Assembly: GCA_964372215.1 (NCBI GenBank)
Contig: CAYJQC010000008.1
Location: 100,076-164,075 of the forward strand
Direction of reading: 5' to 3'
DNA length: 64,000 nt
From: DAIMFL01 sp964372215
Lineage (GTDB): Bacteria > Pseudomonadota > Alphaproteobacteria > Dongiales > Dongiaceae
Under the pieces are notes generated by a model that saw only the letters and a list, made by a program, of their open reading frames with translations, did not search any database and was not told the origin of the DNA. A program made the translations under genes and the position numbers. Shown in pieces: positions 8,147 to 16,565 of the stretch; the stretch's first letter is position 1, and the number at the start of each line of letters is the position of its first letter.

Positions 8147-8907
8147 GCGGCCAGGGCGCAGGCAAGGGCGGTGGCGGCGGCGACAAGCCGCGCGGCGCCA
8201 AGCCCAGCGGCCGCAGCGCCAAGGTCCGGGTCAAGACCGCCAAGCGGCGCAGCACCTCTTCGGCGCGCTGGCTGCAGCGCCAGCTCAACGATCCCTATGT
8301 TGCCGAGGCGAAGCGCCAGGGCTACCGCTCGCGGGCCGCCTTCAAGCTGCTGCAGCTCGACGACCGCTTCCGTTTCCTGAAGCCGGGCGCCCGGGTGGTC
8401 GATCTCGGCGCCGCGCCCGGCGGCTGGACCCAGGTCGTGGTCGAGCGGGTGAAGGCCGGCGGCAGCAGCAAGGCGGGCGGCAAGGTCGTGGCGATCGACA
8501 TCCTGGAGATGCCGGCGCTGCCGGGTGCGACCGTGCTGCTCGGCGACTTCCTGGCGGACGCCGCGCCGGCGCGAATCCGGGCCGCGCTGGACGGTCCCGC
8601 CGATGTCGTGCTGAGCGACATGGCGGCGCCGGCCACCGGCCACGCCAAGACCGATCATCTGCGCATCATGGCGCTGGCCGAGACCGCCTATGCCTTCGCC
8701 GCCGAGGTGCTGGCGCCGGGCGGGGTGTTCGTCGCCAAGGTGTTCCAGGGCGGGGCCGAGCGCGATCTGCTGGCCGCGCTCAAGCGCGACTTCGCCGAGG
8801 TGAAGCACGTCAAGCCCGAGGCAAGCCGGGCCGAATCGGCCGAGGTCTACGTGGTCGCCCTCGGGTTTCGCGGCGCCGCCGATCGCGCCGACGCGGAGTC
8901 CGGCTAG
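8143..8907 (+). CDS. rlmE: 23S rRNA 2'-O-ribose uridine methyltransferase RlmE (RrmJ/FtsJ)
   Basis: RlmE methylates the 2'-OH of U2552 (E. coli numbering) in the 23S A-loop at a late step of 50S assembly. The K-D-K-E catalytic pattern is visible: Lys in RSRAAFKLLQ, Asp in VLSDMAAPATGH, Lys in FVAKVFQGG and Glu in EASRAESAEVY. The SAM site is DLGAAPGGWTQ. A basic Gly/Lys-rich extension of about 35 residues precedes the domain. The GTG start overlaps the stop of the upstream phosphatase gene. The TAG stop is the first three bases of a palindromic repeat. Confidence 0.95.
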   Translation: MSGQGAGKGGGGGDKPRGAKPSGRSAKVRVKTAKRRSTSSARWLQRQLNDPYVAEAKRQGYRSRAAFKLLQLDDRFRFLKPGARVVDLGAAPGGWTQVVVERVKAGGSSKAGGKVVAIDILEMPALPGATVLLGDFLADAAPARIRAALDGPADVVLSDMAAPATGHAKTDHLRIMALAETAYAFAAEVLAPGGVFVAKVFQGGAERDLLAALKRDFAEVKHVKPEASRAESAEVYVVALGFRGAADRADAESG

Positions 8908-8956
8908 AGCATGGTCGGATCGCACTGAAACAGGGCGATCCGTGAATCATGCTCTA
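8905..8956. repeat. Palindromic repeat with TAGAGCATG/CATGCTCTA ends
   Basis: A 52-bp element bounded by the inverted 9-mers TAGAGCATG and CATGCTCTA, of a type common between genes in alphaproteobacteria. Its first three bases are the rlmE stop codon. It probably also helps end transcription of ppx-rlmE. Confidence 0.75.
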
Positions 8957-8967
8957 CTTCAAAAAGG

Positions 8968-9019
8968 TAGACCAAGATTCACGCCTCGGATCGATTCGAT
9001 CCGAGGCGATCTTGGTCTA
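8968..9019. repeat. Palindromic repeat/hairpin at the 3' end of the host-attachment gene
   Basis: A 52-bp inverted repeat with outer arms TAGACCAAGAT / ATCTTGGTCTA and inner arms CGCCTCGGATCGA / TCGATCCGAGGCG (two overlapping central bases). It lies 11 bp after the preceding palindrome. Its right-hand end is the stop codon of the minus-strand gene. It could act as a bidirectional terminator between the convergent genes. Confidence 0.75.
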
Positions 9020-9466
9020 GAGCGCCAGCAGCGCGCCGAGATGTTCCGGCATCTCGCCGAGCGAGACCTGGGTCAGATCCTTGTCGAGCTCGCCGGTGAC
9101 CCGCTTGCGCGTCGCCGCCGCCAGCGCCGCGCGCAGATCGCCCAGGGTGCGCGGCGGCGCCACCAGGATCAGCCGCTCGAAGGCGCCGGCCGCCGCTGCC
9201 TGGTCGAGCACTTTGGCCATCTCCTTGGCGAACTTCTCCTTCTCGAAGCGGTGCCAGTCGACCGGATTCTCCATGGCGTGGCGGGTGGTGCTCGCCGACT
9301 CGTGCACCCGGCCCGGGCGTTCCGTGCCCATCTCGCTGGTCCGCGGCAGGGCGTGCCGGAACTCCTGGTCCATGGCCGTGTCCAGCCCCTTGCCCGGGCC
9401 CTCGTTCTTGAGGATGCGGGCGCGCGCGCCGTCGGCGACGAGAATCCAGGTGACCGTCTTCTTCAT
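9017..9466 (-). CDS. Host attachment family protein
   Basis: This 149-residue soluble protein belongs to the family annotated as required for host attachment (a release-factor-1-like fold). The recognisable start WILVADGARARIL is followed by an RPGRVHES segment, a central helix (WHRFEKEKFAKEMAKVLDQA) and the strand RLILVAPPRTLGDLR. The name comes from plant-interacting relatives; the biochemical role is not established. The gene stands alone, convergent with rlmE and divergent from guaB. Confidence 0.85.
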   Translation of the reverse strand: MKKTVTWILVADGARARILKNEGPGKGLDTAMDQEFRHALPRTSEMGTERPGRVHESASTTRHAMENPVDWHRFEKEKFAKEMAKVLDQAAAAGAFERLILVAPPRTLGDLRAALAAATRKRVTGELDKDLTQVSLGEMPEHLGALLAL

Positions 9467-9769
9467 GCTCGAACTCCCGCTGGCTGGCGCGGCGCCGCCC
9501 CGATGGCGAAGCCGACACCAAATGATCGCCGGGGCGGGGCGCCCCGTCCTTGACTTGAATCAGGCTTGATTTGACCCAGGATGAGCCTGCGGCGCGGGGG
9601 GTGCAAGATCGCGGCGACCGCGGGGCGCCGCGGTCGGCGGCGGCGGCGGCGCGCTGCCTGCCGCGCGGGACTGCCATGCGCCGCAAGTGGCTTGGCAAGG
9701 CACCGCCCATGTGTATGATGGCGCGCCATTCACCTGAAGGGCCGCCGGATTCTGGTGGCGGAGGATGGC
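9467..9769. other. Divergent intergenic region before guaB
   Basis: About 300 bp that must hold promoters for the host-attachment gene and guaB. Both strands have open shadows but no convincing gene. I see no purine riboswitch aptamer and no clear operator. Confidence 0.4.
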
Positions 9770-11233
9770 ATGGAGATTCGCGAGGCGCTCACGTTCGACG
9801 ACGTTCTGCTGAGGCCCGCTGAATCCGCAGTCCTGCCGAACCAGGCCGACACCAAGACCCGCCTGACGCGCTCGATCGAGCTCGGCATACCCCTGATCTC
9901 GTCGGCCATGGATACCGTGACCGAGGGCCGCATGGCGATCGCGATGGCCCAGGTCGGCGGCATCGGCGTGATCCACAAGAACCTGGACATCGCGCGCCAG
10001 GTCGAGGAAGTGCGCCGGGTCAAGAAGTTCGAATCCGGCATGGTGGTCAATCCGGTCATCATCCACCCCGAGCAGACCCTGGCCGACGCCCTGTCGCTGA
10101 TGGAGCGGCACCAGATCTCCGGCATTCCCGTGGTCGAGCGCGGCAGCCAGCGGCTGGCCGGCATCCTGACCAATCGCGACGTGCGGTTCGCCAGCAACCT
10201 GGCGCAGCCGGTGTCCGAGCTGATGACCAAGGACCGCCTGGTCACGGTGCACGAGAATGTCGGCACCGACGAGGCGCGCCGCCTGCTGCACCAGTACCGG
10301 ATCGAGAAGCTGCTGGTGGTCGACGAGGCCTATCGCTGCATCGGCCTGATCACCGTCAAGGACATGGAGAAGGCCCAGGCCCATCCGCATGCCTGCAAGG
10401 ACGGCAAGGGGCGGCTGCGGGTCGCCGCGGCCACCGGGGTCGGCGAGGACGGGCTGCGCCGGGCCGAGGCGCTGATCGAGGCCGGCGTCGACGTCATCGT
10501 GGTCGACACCGCCCACGGCCATTCGCGCGGCGTGCTGCAGGCGGTCGACGACGTCAAGCGCCTGTCCAACGTGTGCCAGATCGTCGCCGGCAACGTGGCG
10601 ACCGGTGAGGGCGCGCGGGCGCTGATCGATGCCGGCGCCGACGCGGTCAAGGTCGGCATCGGGCCCGGCTCGATCTGCACCACGCGGATCGTCGCCGGCG
10701 TCGGCGTGCCGCAATTGACCGCCGTCATGGATGCGGTCGAGGTGGCGCGCAAGCGCGACACCCCCGTGATCGCCGATGGCGGCGTCAAGCATTCCGGCGA
10801 CATCGCCAAGGCGATCGCGGCCGGCGCCGATTGCGTCATGGTCGGCTCGCTGCTGGCCGGCACCGACGAGAGTCCGGGCGAGGTGTTCCTGTTCCAGGGC
10901 CGCTCCTACAAGTCCTATCGCGGCATGGGCTCGATCGGGGCCATGGCCCGCGGCTCGGCCGACCGCTACTTCCAGCAGGAGGTGCGCGACAGCCTGAAGC
11001 TGGTGCCCGAAGGCATCGAGGGCAGGGTGCCGTACAAGGGTCCGGCGGGGACCGCCGTGCATCAGCTGGTCGGCGGGCTGAAGGCGGCGATGGGCTATAC
11101 CGGCAACGGCACCATCGCCGAGATGCAGCGCAATTGCGTCCTGTTGCGCATCACCAATGCGGGCCTGCGCGAGAGTCACGTGCACGACGTGACCATCACC
11201 CGTGAGGCGCCGAACTACCGCCAAGATGCCTGA
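9770..11233 (+). CDS. guaB: Inosine-5'-monophosphate dehydrogenase
   Basis: GuaB oxidises IMP to XMP with NAD+, the committed step of GMP synthesis. The protein has 487 residues. The catalytic barrel is interrupted by a CBS pair (about residues 92-205). The active-site loop is GIGPGSICTTRI with Cys303. The flap and C-terminal catalytic region (GMGSIGAM) are present. I chose the ATG at 9770 because GGAGG lies 7 bases upstream and the N-terminus (MEIREALTFDDVLL) is canonical; a GTG five codons upstream is the alternative. It heads guaB-rsmB-GNAT-guaA, so both GMP-forming enzymes are in one cluster. Confidence 0.97.
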   Translation: MEIREALTFDDVLLRPAESAVLPNQADTKTRLTRSIELGIPLISSAMDTVTEGRMAIAMAQVGGIGVIHKNLDIARQVEEVRRVKKFESGMVVNPVIIHPEQTLADALSLMERHQISGIPVVERGSQRLAGILTNRDVRFASNLAQPVSELMTKDRLVTVHENVGTDEARRLLHQYRIEKLLVVDEAYRCIGLITVKDMEKAQAHPHACKDGKGRLRVAAATGVGEDGLRRAEALIEAGVDVIVVDTAHGHSRGVLQAVDDVKRLSNVCQIVAGNVATGEGARALIDAGADAVKVGIGPGSICTTRIVAGVGVPQLTAVMDAVEVARKRDTPVIADGGVKHSGDIAKAIAAGADCVMVGSLLAGTDESPGEVFLFQGRSYKSYRGMGSIGAMARGSADRYFQQEVRDSLKLVPEGIEGRVPYKGPAGTAVHQLVGGLKAAMGYTGNGTIAEMQRNCVLLRITNAGLRESHVHDVTITREAPNYRQDA

Positions 11234-11296
11234 CCGCACGCCCGGCCCCGCCCAGGGGCGAACCGGGCGACCGGGTCGCCGCGCCCGGAGGGTCCG

Positions 11297-12682
11297 ATGA
11301 CCCCGGGCGCCCGGCTGCAGGCCGCCATCGAGCTGCTCGGCGAGATCCACAGCGGCACCGCGCCGGCCGACCGCGCCGTCGCCGCCTATTTCCGCACCCG
11401 GCGCTATGTCGGCGGCAAGGATCGCCGCGACGTGATCGACCGCGTCTACGCGGTGCTGCGCCGGCGCGCCGCGCTCGACTGGTGGATCGCCCGGCTCGGA
11501 CGGGGCGACGCCCCGCCCGATCCCGAACGCGCCCGCATGATCGCGGCGCTGACCCTGATGGAGGGTTGGTCGGCCGACCGGGTCGCCGGCGCCTTCGACG
11601 GCGGGCAGTACCGCCCGGCGACCCTGTCCGACGCCGAGCGGGCGCTGGCCCGGGAACTTGCCGGCCAGCCGCTGGTGCACGACGACCAGCCGCTCTGGGT
11701 GCGCGACGAGTTTCCCGACTGGCTGGAGCGCGACCTGGCCGCCGCCTTCGGCCCGCGGCTGGAGGCGGAGATGACCGCGCTCACCGTCGCGGCGCCGCTC
11801 GATCTCCGGGTCAACACGTTGAAGGCGACGCGGGCCGCGGCGATCCGCGCGCTCGCCGCCGAGGGCATCGAGGCAGTGCCGACTCCCCTGTCGCCCTGGG
11901 GCCTGCGGGTCCACAGCCGGCCGCCGCTCGCCACCCTGCAGAGTTTCCGCCACGGCGCCTACGAGGTGCAGGACGAGGGCTCGCAGCTGGTCGCGCTGCT
12001 GGTCGACGCCCGGCCCGGCATGCGGGTGGTCGATTTCTGCGCCGGCGCCGGCGGCAAGACCCTGGCGCTCGCCGCCACCATGGAGAACAAGGGCCAGATC
12101 GTCGCCTGCGACGTGCTCGAGGGCCGGGTCGAGCGGGCGGCGGTGCGGCTGAAGCGGGCCGGCGCCCACAATGTCGAGCGCCGCGGCCTGTCGTCCGAGC
12201 GCGACCCCTGGGTCAAGCGCCATGCCGGCCGCTATGACCGCGTGCTGGTCGACGTGCCCTGCAGCGGCGCCGGCACCTGGCGGCGCAATCCCGACGCGCG
12301 CTGGAAGCTGGCGCGCGGCGACGTCGACGAGCTGGTCGCGCTGCAGCGCGCGATTCTCGAAAGCGCCTGCCGCCTGGTGAAGCCGGGCGGGCGGCTGGTC
12401 TATGCGACCTGCTCGCTGCTGGCGGCCGAGAACGCCGAGCAGGTGGCCTGGTTCCTGGAGCGCCATCCGGAGTTCACCGCGCTGCCGGTCGCCGAGGTCT
12501 GGGAGTCGGCGGTGGCGCCGCGCGGCGGCGGCGCCTGTCCGGCCGCCGGCCCGTTCCTGTCGCTCACCCCGGCGGTGCACGGCACCGACGGGTTCTTCGT
12601 CGCGGTGCTGGCGCGCCGCGCCCAGGAATCGAACGCGACCGAGCCGGCGGCGCCGGCGGCCGCCGCCGAGTCCGCGGCATGA
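11297..12682 (+). CDS. rsmB: RsmB/NOP family rRNA cytosine-C5 methyltransferase
   Basis: This SAM-dependent RNA m5C methyltransferase has 461 residues. An N-terminal NusB-like helical region (about 1-140) precedes the catalytic domain. That domain shows the SAM loop DFCAGAGGKTLALA, motif IV VPCSGAGTWRRNPD (Cys of the PCSG motif) and motif VI VYATCSLL (catalytic Cys). In the RsmB branch the target is C967 of 16S rRNA; the exact target here is inferred. It lies between guaB and guaA, an arrangement I associate with alphaproteobacteria. Its stop overlaps the next start (ATGA). Confidence 0.9.
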   Translation: MTPGARLQAAIELLGEIHSGTAPADRAVAAYFRTRRYVGGKDRRDVIDRVYAVLRRRAALDWWIARLGRGDAPPDPERARMIAALTLMEGWSADRVAGAFDGGQYRPATLSDAERALARELAGQPLVHDDQPLWVRDEFPDWLERDLAAAFGPRLEAEMTALTVAAPLDLRVNTLKATRAAAIRALAAEGIEAVPTPLSPWGLRVHSRPPLATLQSFRHGAYEVQDEGSQLVALLVDARPGMRVVDFCAGAGGKTLALAATMENKGQIVACDVLEGRVERAAVRLKRAGAHNVERRGLSSERDPWVKRHAGRYDRVLVDVPCSGAGTWRRNPDARWKLARGDVDELVALQRAILESACRLVKPGGRLVYATCSLLAAENAEQVAWFLERHPEFTALPVAEVWESAVAPRGGGACPAAGPFLSLTPAVHGTDGFFVAVLARRAQESNATEPAAPAAAAESAA

Positions 12683-13251
12683 CCGTCACCGCCACCATCC
12701 GCCGCGCCGGCACCGCCGACGCCCGCGCCATCGCCCGGGTCCATGTCGAGTGCTGGCGCACCGCCTATGCCGGGATCCTGCCCGACCGGGTGATGGTCGA
12801 CATGTCCGTCGACGACAAGGCCTCGTTCTGGCGCCGCATGGTGCTGCGCGCCGGCAGCCGCGAGTCGGTGCTGGTGGCGAGCGTGACCGGCGCCAGCGCC
12901 GCGCGCGGCGAGGTGGTCGGCTTCGCGAGCTGCGGCGCGGCCGAGCGGGCCGCCATCGGGCCCGGCGGCTTCGACGGCGAATTGCATACGCTCTACGTGC
13001 TGTCGGACTGGCAGGAGCAGGGGCTCGGCCGGGCGCTGCTGTGCGGCGGCTTCCGCGCGCTCAAGCGGTCCGGGTTCAACGCCGCCTTCGTCTGGGTGCT
13101 GGCGCAGAACCCGTCGCGCTTCTTCTACGAGGCGATGGGCGGGCGGCGGGTCGGCGAGCGCGTCGAATCCCTGTGGGGCACCGAGCTGCCCGAGATCGCC
13201 TATGGCTGGCCCGACCTGGAGGCGGCGCTCGCCAGCTGCCCGGAGACCTGA
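12679..13251 (+). CDS. GNAT family N-acetyltransferase
   Basis: A 190-residue acyltransferase with the GNAT acetyl-CoA signature in LYVLSDWQEQGLGRALL (about residues 101-118). The N-terminal segment ARVHVECWRTAYAGILPD is shared with many alphaproteobacterial GNATs of unknown substrate. It starts within the rsmB stop (ATGA overlap). Co-transcription within the gua cluster is likely, but no functional link to GMP synthesis can be inferred. Confidence 0.88.
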   Translation: MTVTATIRRAGTADARAIARVHVECWRTAYAGILPDRVMVDMSVDDKASFWRRMVLRAGSRESVLVASVTGASAARGEVVGFASCGAAERAAIGPGGFDGELHTLYVLSDWQEQGLGRALLCGGFRALKRSGFNAAFVWVLAQNPSRFFYEAMGGRRVGERVESLWGTELPEIAYGWPDLEAALASCPET

Positions 13252-13331
13252 CCCGCCGCGCCCGCGCGGCGCTTGCTGCAACCCCGATGCACGCGGCGAC
13301 GGTTCCGGCGAACCGGCCGCAGGATGGATAG

Positions 13332-14879
13332 ATGACCGACCGCATCCTGATTCTCGATTTCGGCTCCCAGGTCACCCAGCTCATCGCCCGCCGGGTGCGC
13401 GAGGCCGGGGTCTATTGCGAGATCTGGCCGTTCAGCGCCGAGCCGCAACGCATCGCCGACTACGCGCCGAAGGCCATCATCCTGTCGGGCGGGCCGGCCT
13501 CGGTCACGAGCCACGACACGCCGCGCGCGCCGGGCATCGTGTTCGAGCTCGACGTGCCCGTGCTCGGCATCTGCTACGGCCAGCAGACCATGTGCGCGCA
13601 GCTCGGCGGCACCGTCGAGGAATCCGACCAGCGCGAGTTCGGTCGCGCCTTCGTCGAGGTGAAGGAGGACTGCGCCCTGTTCCACGGGGTCTGGGCGCAG
13701 GGCGAGCGCGAGCAGGTCTGGATGAGCCACGGCGACCGGGTGACCAAGCTGCCGCCCGGCTTCAGGGTCTATGGCGTCAGCGAAGGCGCCCCCTTCGCCG
13801 TCATCGCCGACGAGGCGCGGCGCTATTACGGCCTCATGTTCCACCCGGAGGTGGTGCACACGCCCCACGGCGGCCGCCTGCTCGCCAACTTCGTGCGCCA
13901 CATCGCCGGCTGCGCCGGCGACTGGACCATGAAGGCGTTCCGCGGCCACGCGGTCGAGGCGATCCGCCACCAGGTCGGCACGGGCACCGTGGTCTGCGGC
14001 CTGTCCGGCGGCGTCGACTCATCGGTGGCGGCGGTCTTGATCCACGAGGCGATCGGCGACCGGCTCCATTGCATTTTCGTCGATCACGGTCTGATGCGCA
14101 GCGGCGAGGGCGACCAGGTCGTCGCCCTGTTCCGCGACCACTACAACATCCCGCTGGTGCATCGGAACGCCGCCGACCTGTTCCTGGGGCGCCTCGCCGG
14201 GGTCGACGACCCCGAAGCCAAGCGCAAGATCATCGGCGGCCTGTTCATCGACGTGTTCGACCAGGAGGCGCAGAAGCTCGGCGGCGCCGACTTCCTGGCG
14301 CAAGGGACGCTCTATCCCGACGTCATCGAATCCGTCTCCTTCACCGGCGGGCCGAGCGTCACCATCAAGAGCCACCACAATGTCGGCGGCCTGCCCGAGC
14401 GCATGAAGATGAAGCTGGTGGAGCCGTTGCGCGAGCTGTTCAAGGACGAGGTGCGGGCGCTCGGCCTCGAGCTCGGACTCCCTGCGAGCATGATCCGCCG
14501 CCACCCGTTCCCCGGCCCCGGCCTCGCCATCCGCATCCCCGGCGAGGTGACGCGCGAAAAATGCGACATCCTCCGGAAGGCCGACACGATCTATCTCGAG
14601 GAGATCACCCGCGCCGGCCTCTACGACGCGATCTGGCAGGCCTTCGCCGTGCTGCTCCCCGTGCGCACCGTCGGCGTCATGGGCGACGCCCGCACCTACG
14701 ACTTCGTCTGTGCCTTGCGCGCCGTCACCTCCAGCGACGGCATGACCGCCGACTACTACCCCTTCGACCACGACTTCCTGGGGAGAGCCGCGACCCGCAT
14801 CATCAACGAGGTGAAGGGCATCAACCGCGTGGTCTACGACGTGACCTCGAAGCCGCCGGGGACGATCGAGTGGGAGTGA
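13332..14879 (+). CDS. guaA: GMP synthase (glutamine-hydrolysing)
   Basis: GuaA converts XMP to GMP using ATP and glutamine. The class I amidotransferase domain has the nucleophile in GICYGQQTM (Cys81) and the His-Glu pair in FHPEVVHT. The ATP-pyrophosphatase P-loop GLSGGVDSSVA follows at about residue 223. The C-terminal dimerisation domain ends in KPPGTIEWE, the usual end of GuaA. At 515 residues it is full length. It lies 80 bp after the GNAT gene. Confidence 0.98.
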   Translation: MTDRILILDFGSQVTQLIARRVREAGVYCEIWPFSAEPQRIADYAPKAIILSGGPASVTSHDTPRAPGIVFELDVPVLGICYGQQTMCAQLGGTVEESDQREFGRAFVEVKEDCALFHGVWAQGEREQVWMSHGDRVTKLPPGFRVYGVSEGAPFAVIADEARRYYGLMFHPEVVHTPHGGRLLANFVRHIAGCAGDWTMKAFRGHAVEAIRHQVGTGTVVCGLSGGVDSSVAAVLIHEAIGDRLHCIFVDHGLMRSGEGDQVVALFRDHYNIPLVHRNAADLFLGRLAGVDDPEAKRKIIGGLFIDVFDQEAQKLGGADFLAQGTLYPDVIESVSFTGGPSVTIKSHHNVGGLPERMKMKLVEPLRELFKDEVRALGLELGLPASMIRRHPFPGPGLAIRIPGEVTREKCDILRKADTIYLEEITRAGLYDAIWQAFAVLLPVRTVGVMGDARTYDFVCALRAVTSSDGMTADYYPFDHDFLGRAATRIINEVKGINRVVYDVTSKPPGTIEWE

Positions 14880-14944
14880 GGGGGTGCCCTCGTCTAGGCG
14901 CTACAACGAAGATGCTCGGCACTTTGCGGACGTTGACCGGGCAC

Positions 14945-15922
14945 CTAGGCCTTCGAGAAATTTCTGCCTCCGTCAGGAAGAATCACATATTCGAACGTTA
15001 CTTCGCTGGTTGCATCACCTCTCGTGTCATCAGCGACGGATACCACCTTTGTTGCCGCGTAGAGTCCGTTGACGTTTCGCCAAATGACGATTTGCCCGAG
15101 CTGCGGTGTCCGTACGCGAGACGAAAAGTCAAAGGACTCAGCGTCGGCGACGGTCTCAATTGAAGAAACACTAGTCGCCAGTGCCAGGGCCTGAATGCTG
15201 TTGGCGTCTGAATAGGCGTGTATCGCAGTGTTGCTGGCCCTTGACCACTTCGTCTCGAACAGATGCTGCGCCTCGCCAAGCGCGTAGCTGCCGTTGTTGT
15301 TCGTGTAGTCGAAGGTCACGGCGCCTTGGAGCCCGCGTGAATGGTACTTGGGCGAAAGGCCGTCCGCCGGCAGTGTTCGTGGTGCAGATCGCAGGATAAC
15401 TCCGTCTACATGCTCCAAGCACTGGGCAGGTGTCATGACGAAAATACTGGGACCGCGCGCTAGCTGCTCCCGCCGCCGCAATATGCCCCTATCGTCAGTC
15501 ACGAAGATGTCACGGCGGTCAATTGCGTGCCCGGTCAGATGGTCAATATCATTGATCTTGTTGCTGAAGCGGGCATCATTGTTGGTAAGGCCCGGCGCCA
15601 GAATCTGCCGAATTTCCTCGTTCAACCTCGCGGTGCCGTCGCCAACCCAAATGTCCTCATCCCATTTCGAAACGTCCCAGCGTGCAACGGTACTGATGAC
15701 CGGAAACATGTTCAGCGAGCCTAGCAAGGCAGTGCGCCTCGGCCCGTCCTTGTCTTTTCGCAAGTCCGCTTCCAACCGCGTAGTTACCGCAATCTCGATC
15801 TTGCCTTCCATGGCATAGCGCACGAGTGTGCGCAGTTCAGCTACGGACGTCGCGCTGCGGCTCTCATGATCAAGTAAATTTATCACGCAGTTCGTATCGA
15901 TCGTTATTCGTGGCAAGCTCAC
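14945..15922 (-). CDS. PIN-domain protein with an extra C-terminal domain
   Basis: A 325-residue protein. The N-terminal PIN-type nuclease core has acidic residues in RITIDTNCVINLL, TTRLEADL, NDIDHLTGHA and FVTDDRGIL (about residues 5-170). The last 130 residues form a separate, probably beta-rich domain (FDYTNNNGSYALG, ETKWSRASNTAIHAY). I cannot name it, though it recalls sensor-like domains fused to effectors. The GTG at 15922 is preferred: AGGAGAGG lies just upstream. GC is clearly lower than in neighbours, pointing to recent acquisition. No small antitoxin gene is adjacent, so it is not an ordinary VapBC toxin. Confidence 0.75.
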   Translation of the reverse strand: MSLPRITIDTNCVINLLDHESRSATSVAELRTLVRYAMEGKIEIAVTTRLEADLRKDKDGPRRTALLGSLNMFPVISTVARWDVSKWDEDIWVGDGTARLNEEIRQILAPGLTNNDARFSNKINDIDHLTGHAIDRRDIFVTDDRGILRRREQLARGPSIFVMTPAQCLEHVDGVILRSAPRTLPADGLSPKYHSRGLQGAVTFDYTNNNGSYALGEAQHLFETKWSRASNTAIHAYSDANSIQALALATSVSSIETVADAESFDFSSRVRTPQLGQIVIWRNVNGLYAATKVVSVADDTRGDATSEVTFEYVILPDGGRNFSKA

Positions 15923-16231
15923 GATGGCACCTCTCCTCCTGAGAGCGCGGGCTAAGTCTGTCCGCAGCATGACATTGTGGCGGACTTGATGAAGAGGAGC
16001 GTGATTCTCGGATCACTCAGTTTCAGTGCAGACTGATCATACCAGAGGGAATTGCCAACTCTACTCCTCCTCGCTTCCCCGCCACCGGCCGCTCCTCCCT
16101 GGATGGCGAATCGAGGTCAGAATTGAGTTGACACGCGCTCGTTGGAGCAAAGGAATTGGGATCAGCGTCAGAGTTGAATTACCGAGCCTATTGGCGACTG
16201 CTCCGCCACGGGCCGATCAGGGTTGTAGTGT
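15923..16231. other. Gene-free lower-GC interval
   Basis: About 300 bp between the divergent PIN-domain gene and the toxin-antitoxin pair. Small open frames occur but none has a good ribosome site. It should contain the promoter of the PIN gene (minus strand). No further structure is evident. Confidence 0.4.
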
Positions 16232-16232
16232 C

Positions 16233-16261
16233 TTGTCCGTACATTGTCCGTATTGTATAAG
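16233..16261 (+). promoter_or_regulatory. Promoter with direct repeats upstream of the toxin-antitoxin operon
   Basis: TTGTCCGTA occurs twice, at 16233-16241 and 16244-16252, offset by 11 bp (about one helical turn). The first copy supplies a -35 (TTGTCC), and TATAAG at 16256-16261 follows after a 17-bp spacer. Direct repeats over the core promoter suit autorepression by the ribbon-helix-helix antitoxin. This is inferred from position. Confidence 0.5.
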
Positions 16262-16291
16262 ATGCGACCGGAATCGCCCATGAGAGAAATC

Positions 16292-16564
16292 ATGTCCATC
16301 GATACCAAGTCCGAGCGGATCGAGGTTCGTGCCACGCGCAGCCAGAAGGCCTTGCTGCAGCGCGCCGCCGGCGCCTCGCACAAGAACGTCACCGAGTTCC
16401 TGCTCGAGGCCGGCCTCGATGCCGCCGAGGAGGCGCTGGTGGACCGCCGCCTGTTCCGGCTGGACGAGGCGCAGTGGCGGGCCTTCCAGAAGGCGCTCGA
16501 CCGCCCGGTCGTGAAGAAGCCGCGCCTGAAGCGGCTGCTATCCGAGAAGAGCGTGCTCGATTAG
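16292..16564 (+). CDS. tacA: DUF1778 (TacA-type) antitoxin
   Basis: A 90-residue protein with the ribbon-helix-helix start typical of DUF1778 (KSERIEVRATRSQKALLQRAA) and a C-terminal toxin-binding tail (RLFRLDEAQWRAFQKALDRP). It would bind operator DNA and neutralise the acetyltransferase toxin encoded next. The ATG at 16292 is preceded by GAGAGA; an ATG at 16280 is possible. A still earlier frame start at 16244 lies inside the promoter and is rejected. The toxin gene follows 2 bp after the stop. Confidence 0.88.
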   Translation: MSIDTKSERIEVRATRSQKALLQRAAGASHKNVTEFLLEAGLDAAEEALVDRRLFRLDEAQWRAFQKALDRPVVKKPRLKRLLSEKSVLD

Positions 16565-16565
16565 C

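Noticed and set aside
9467..9769. Possible purine riboswitch upstream of guaB
   Set aside because: I could not find the conserved aptamer stems and loops; only weak inverted repeats are present.
9560..12580. Very long open frame on the minus strand (about 1000 codons) opposite guaB and rsmB
   Set aside because: It is antisense to two clearly conserved genes. The composition is Arg/Ala/Gly/His-rich without domains, as expected of a shadow frame in GC-rich DNA.
16026..16283. Small frame between the PIN gene and the antitoxin gene
   Set aside because: It runs through the promoter of the toxin-antitoxin operon, has no ribosome site and looks non-coding.
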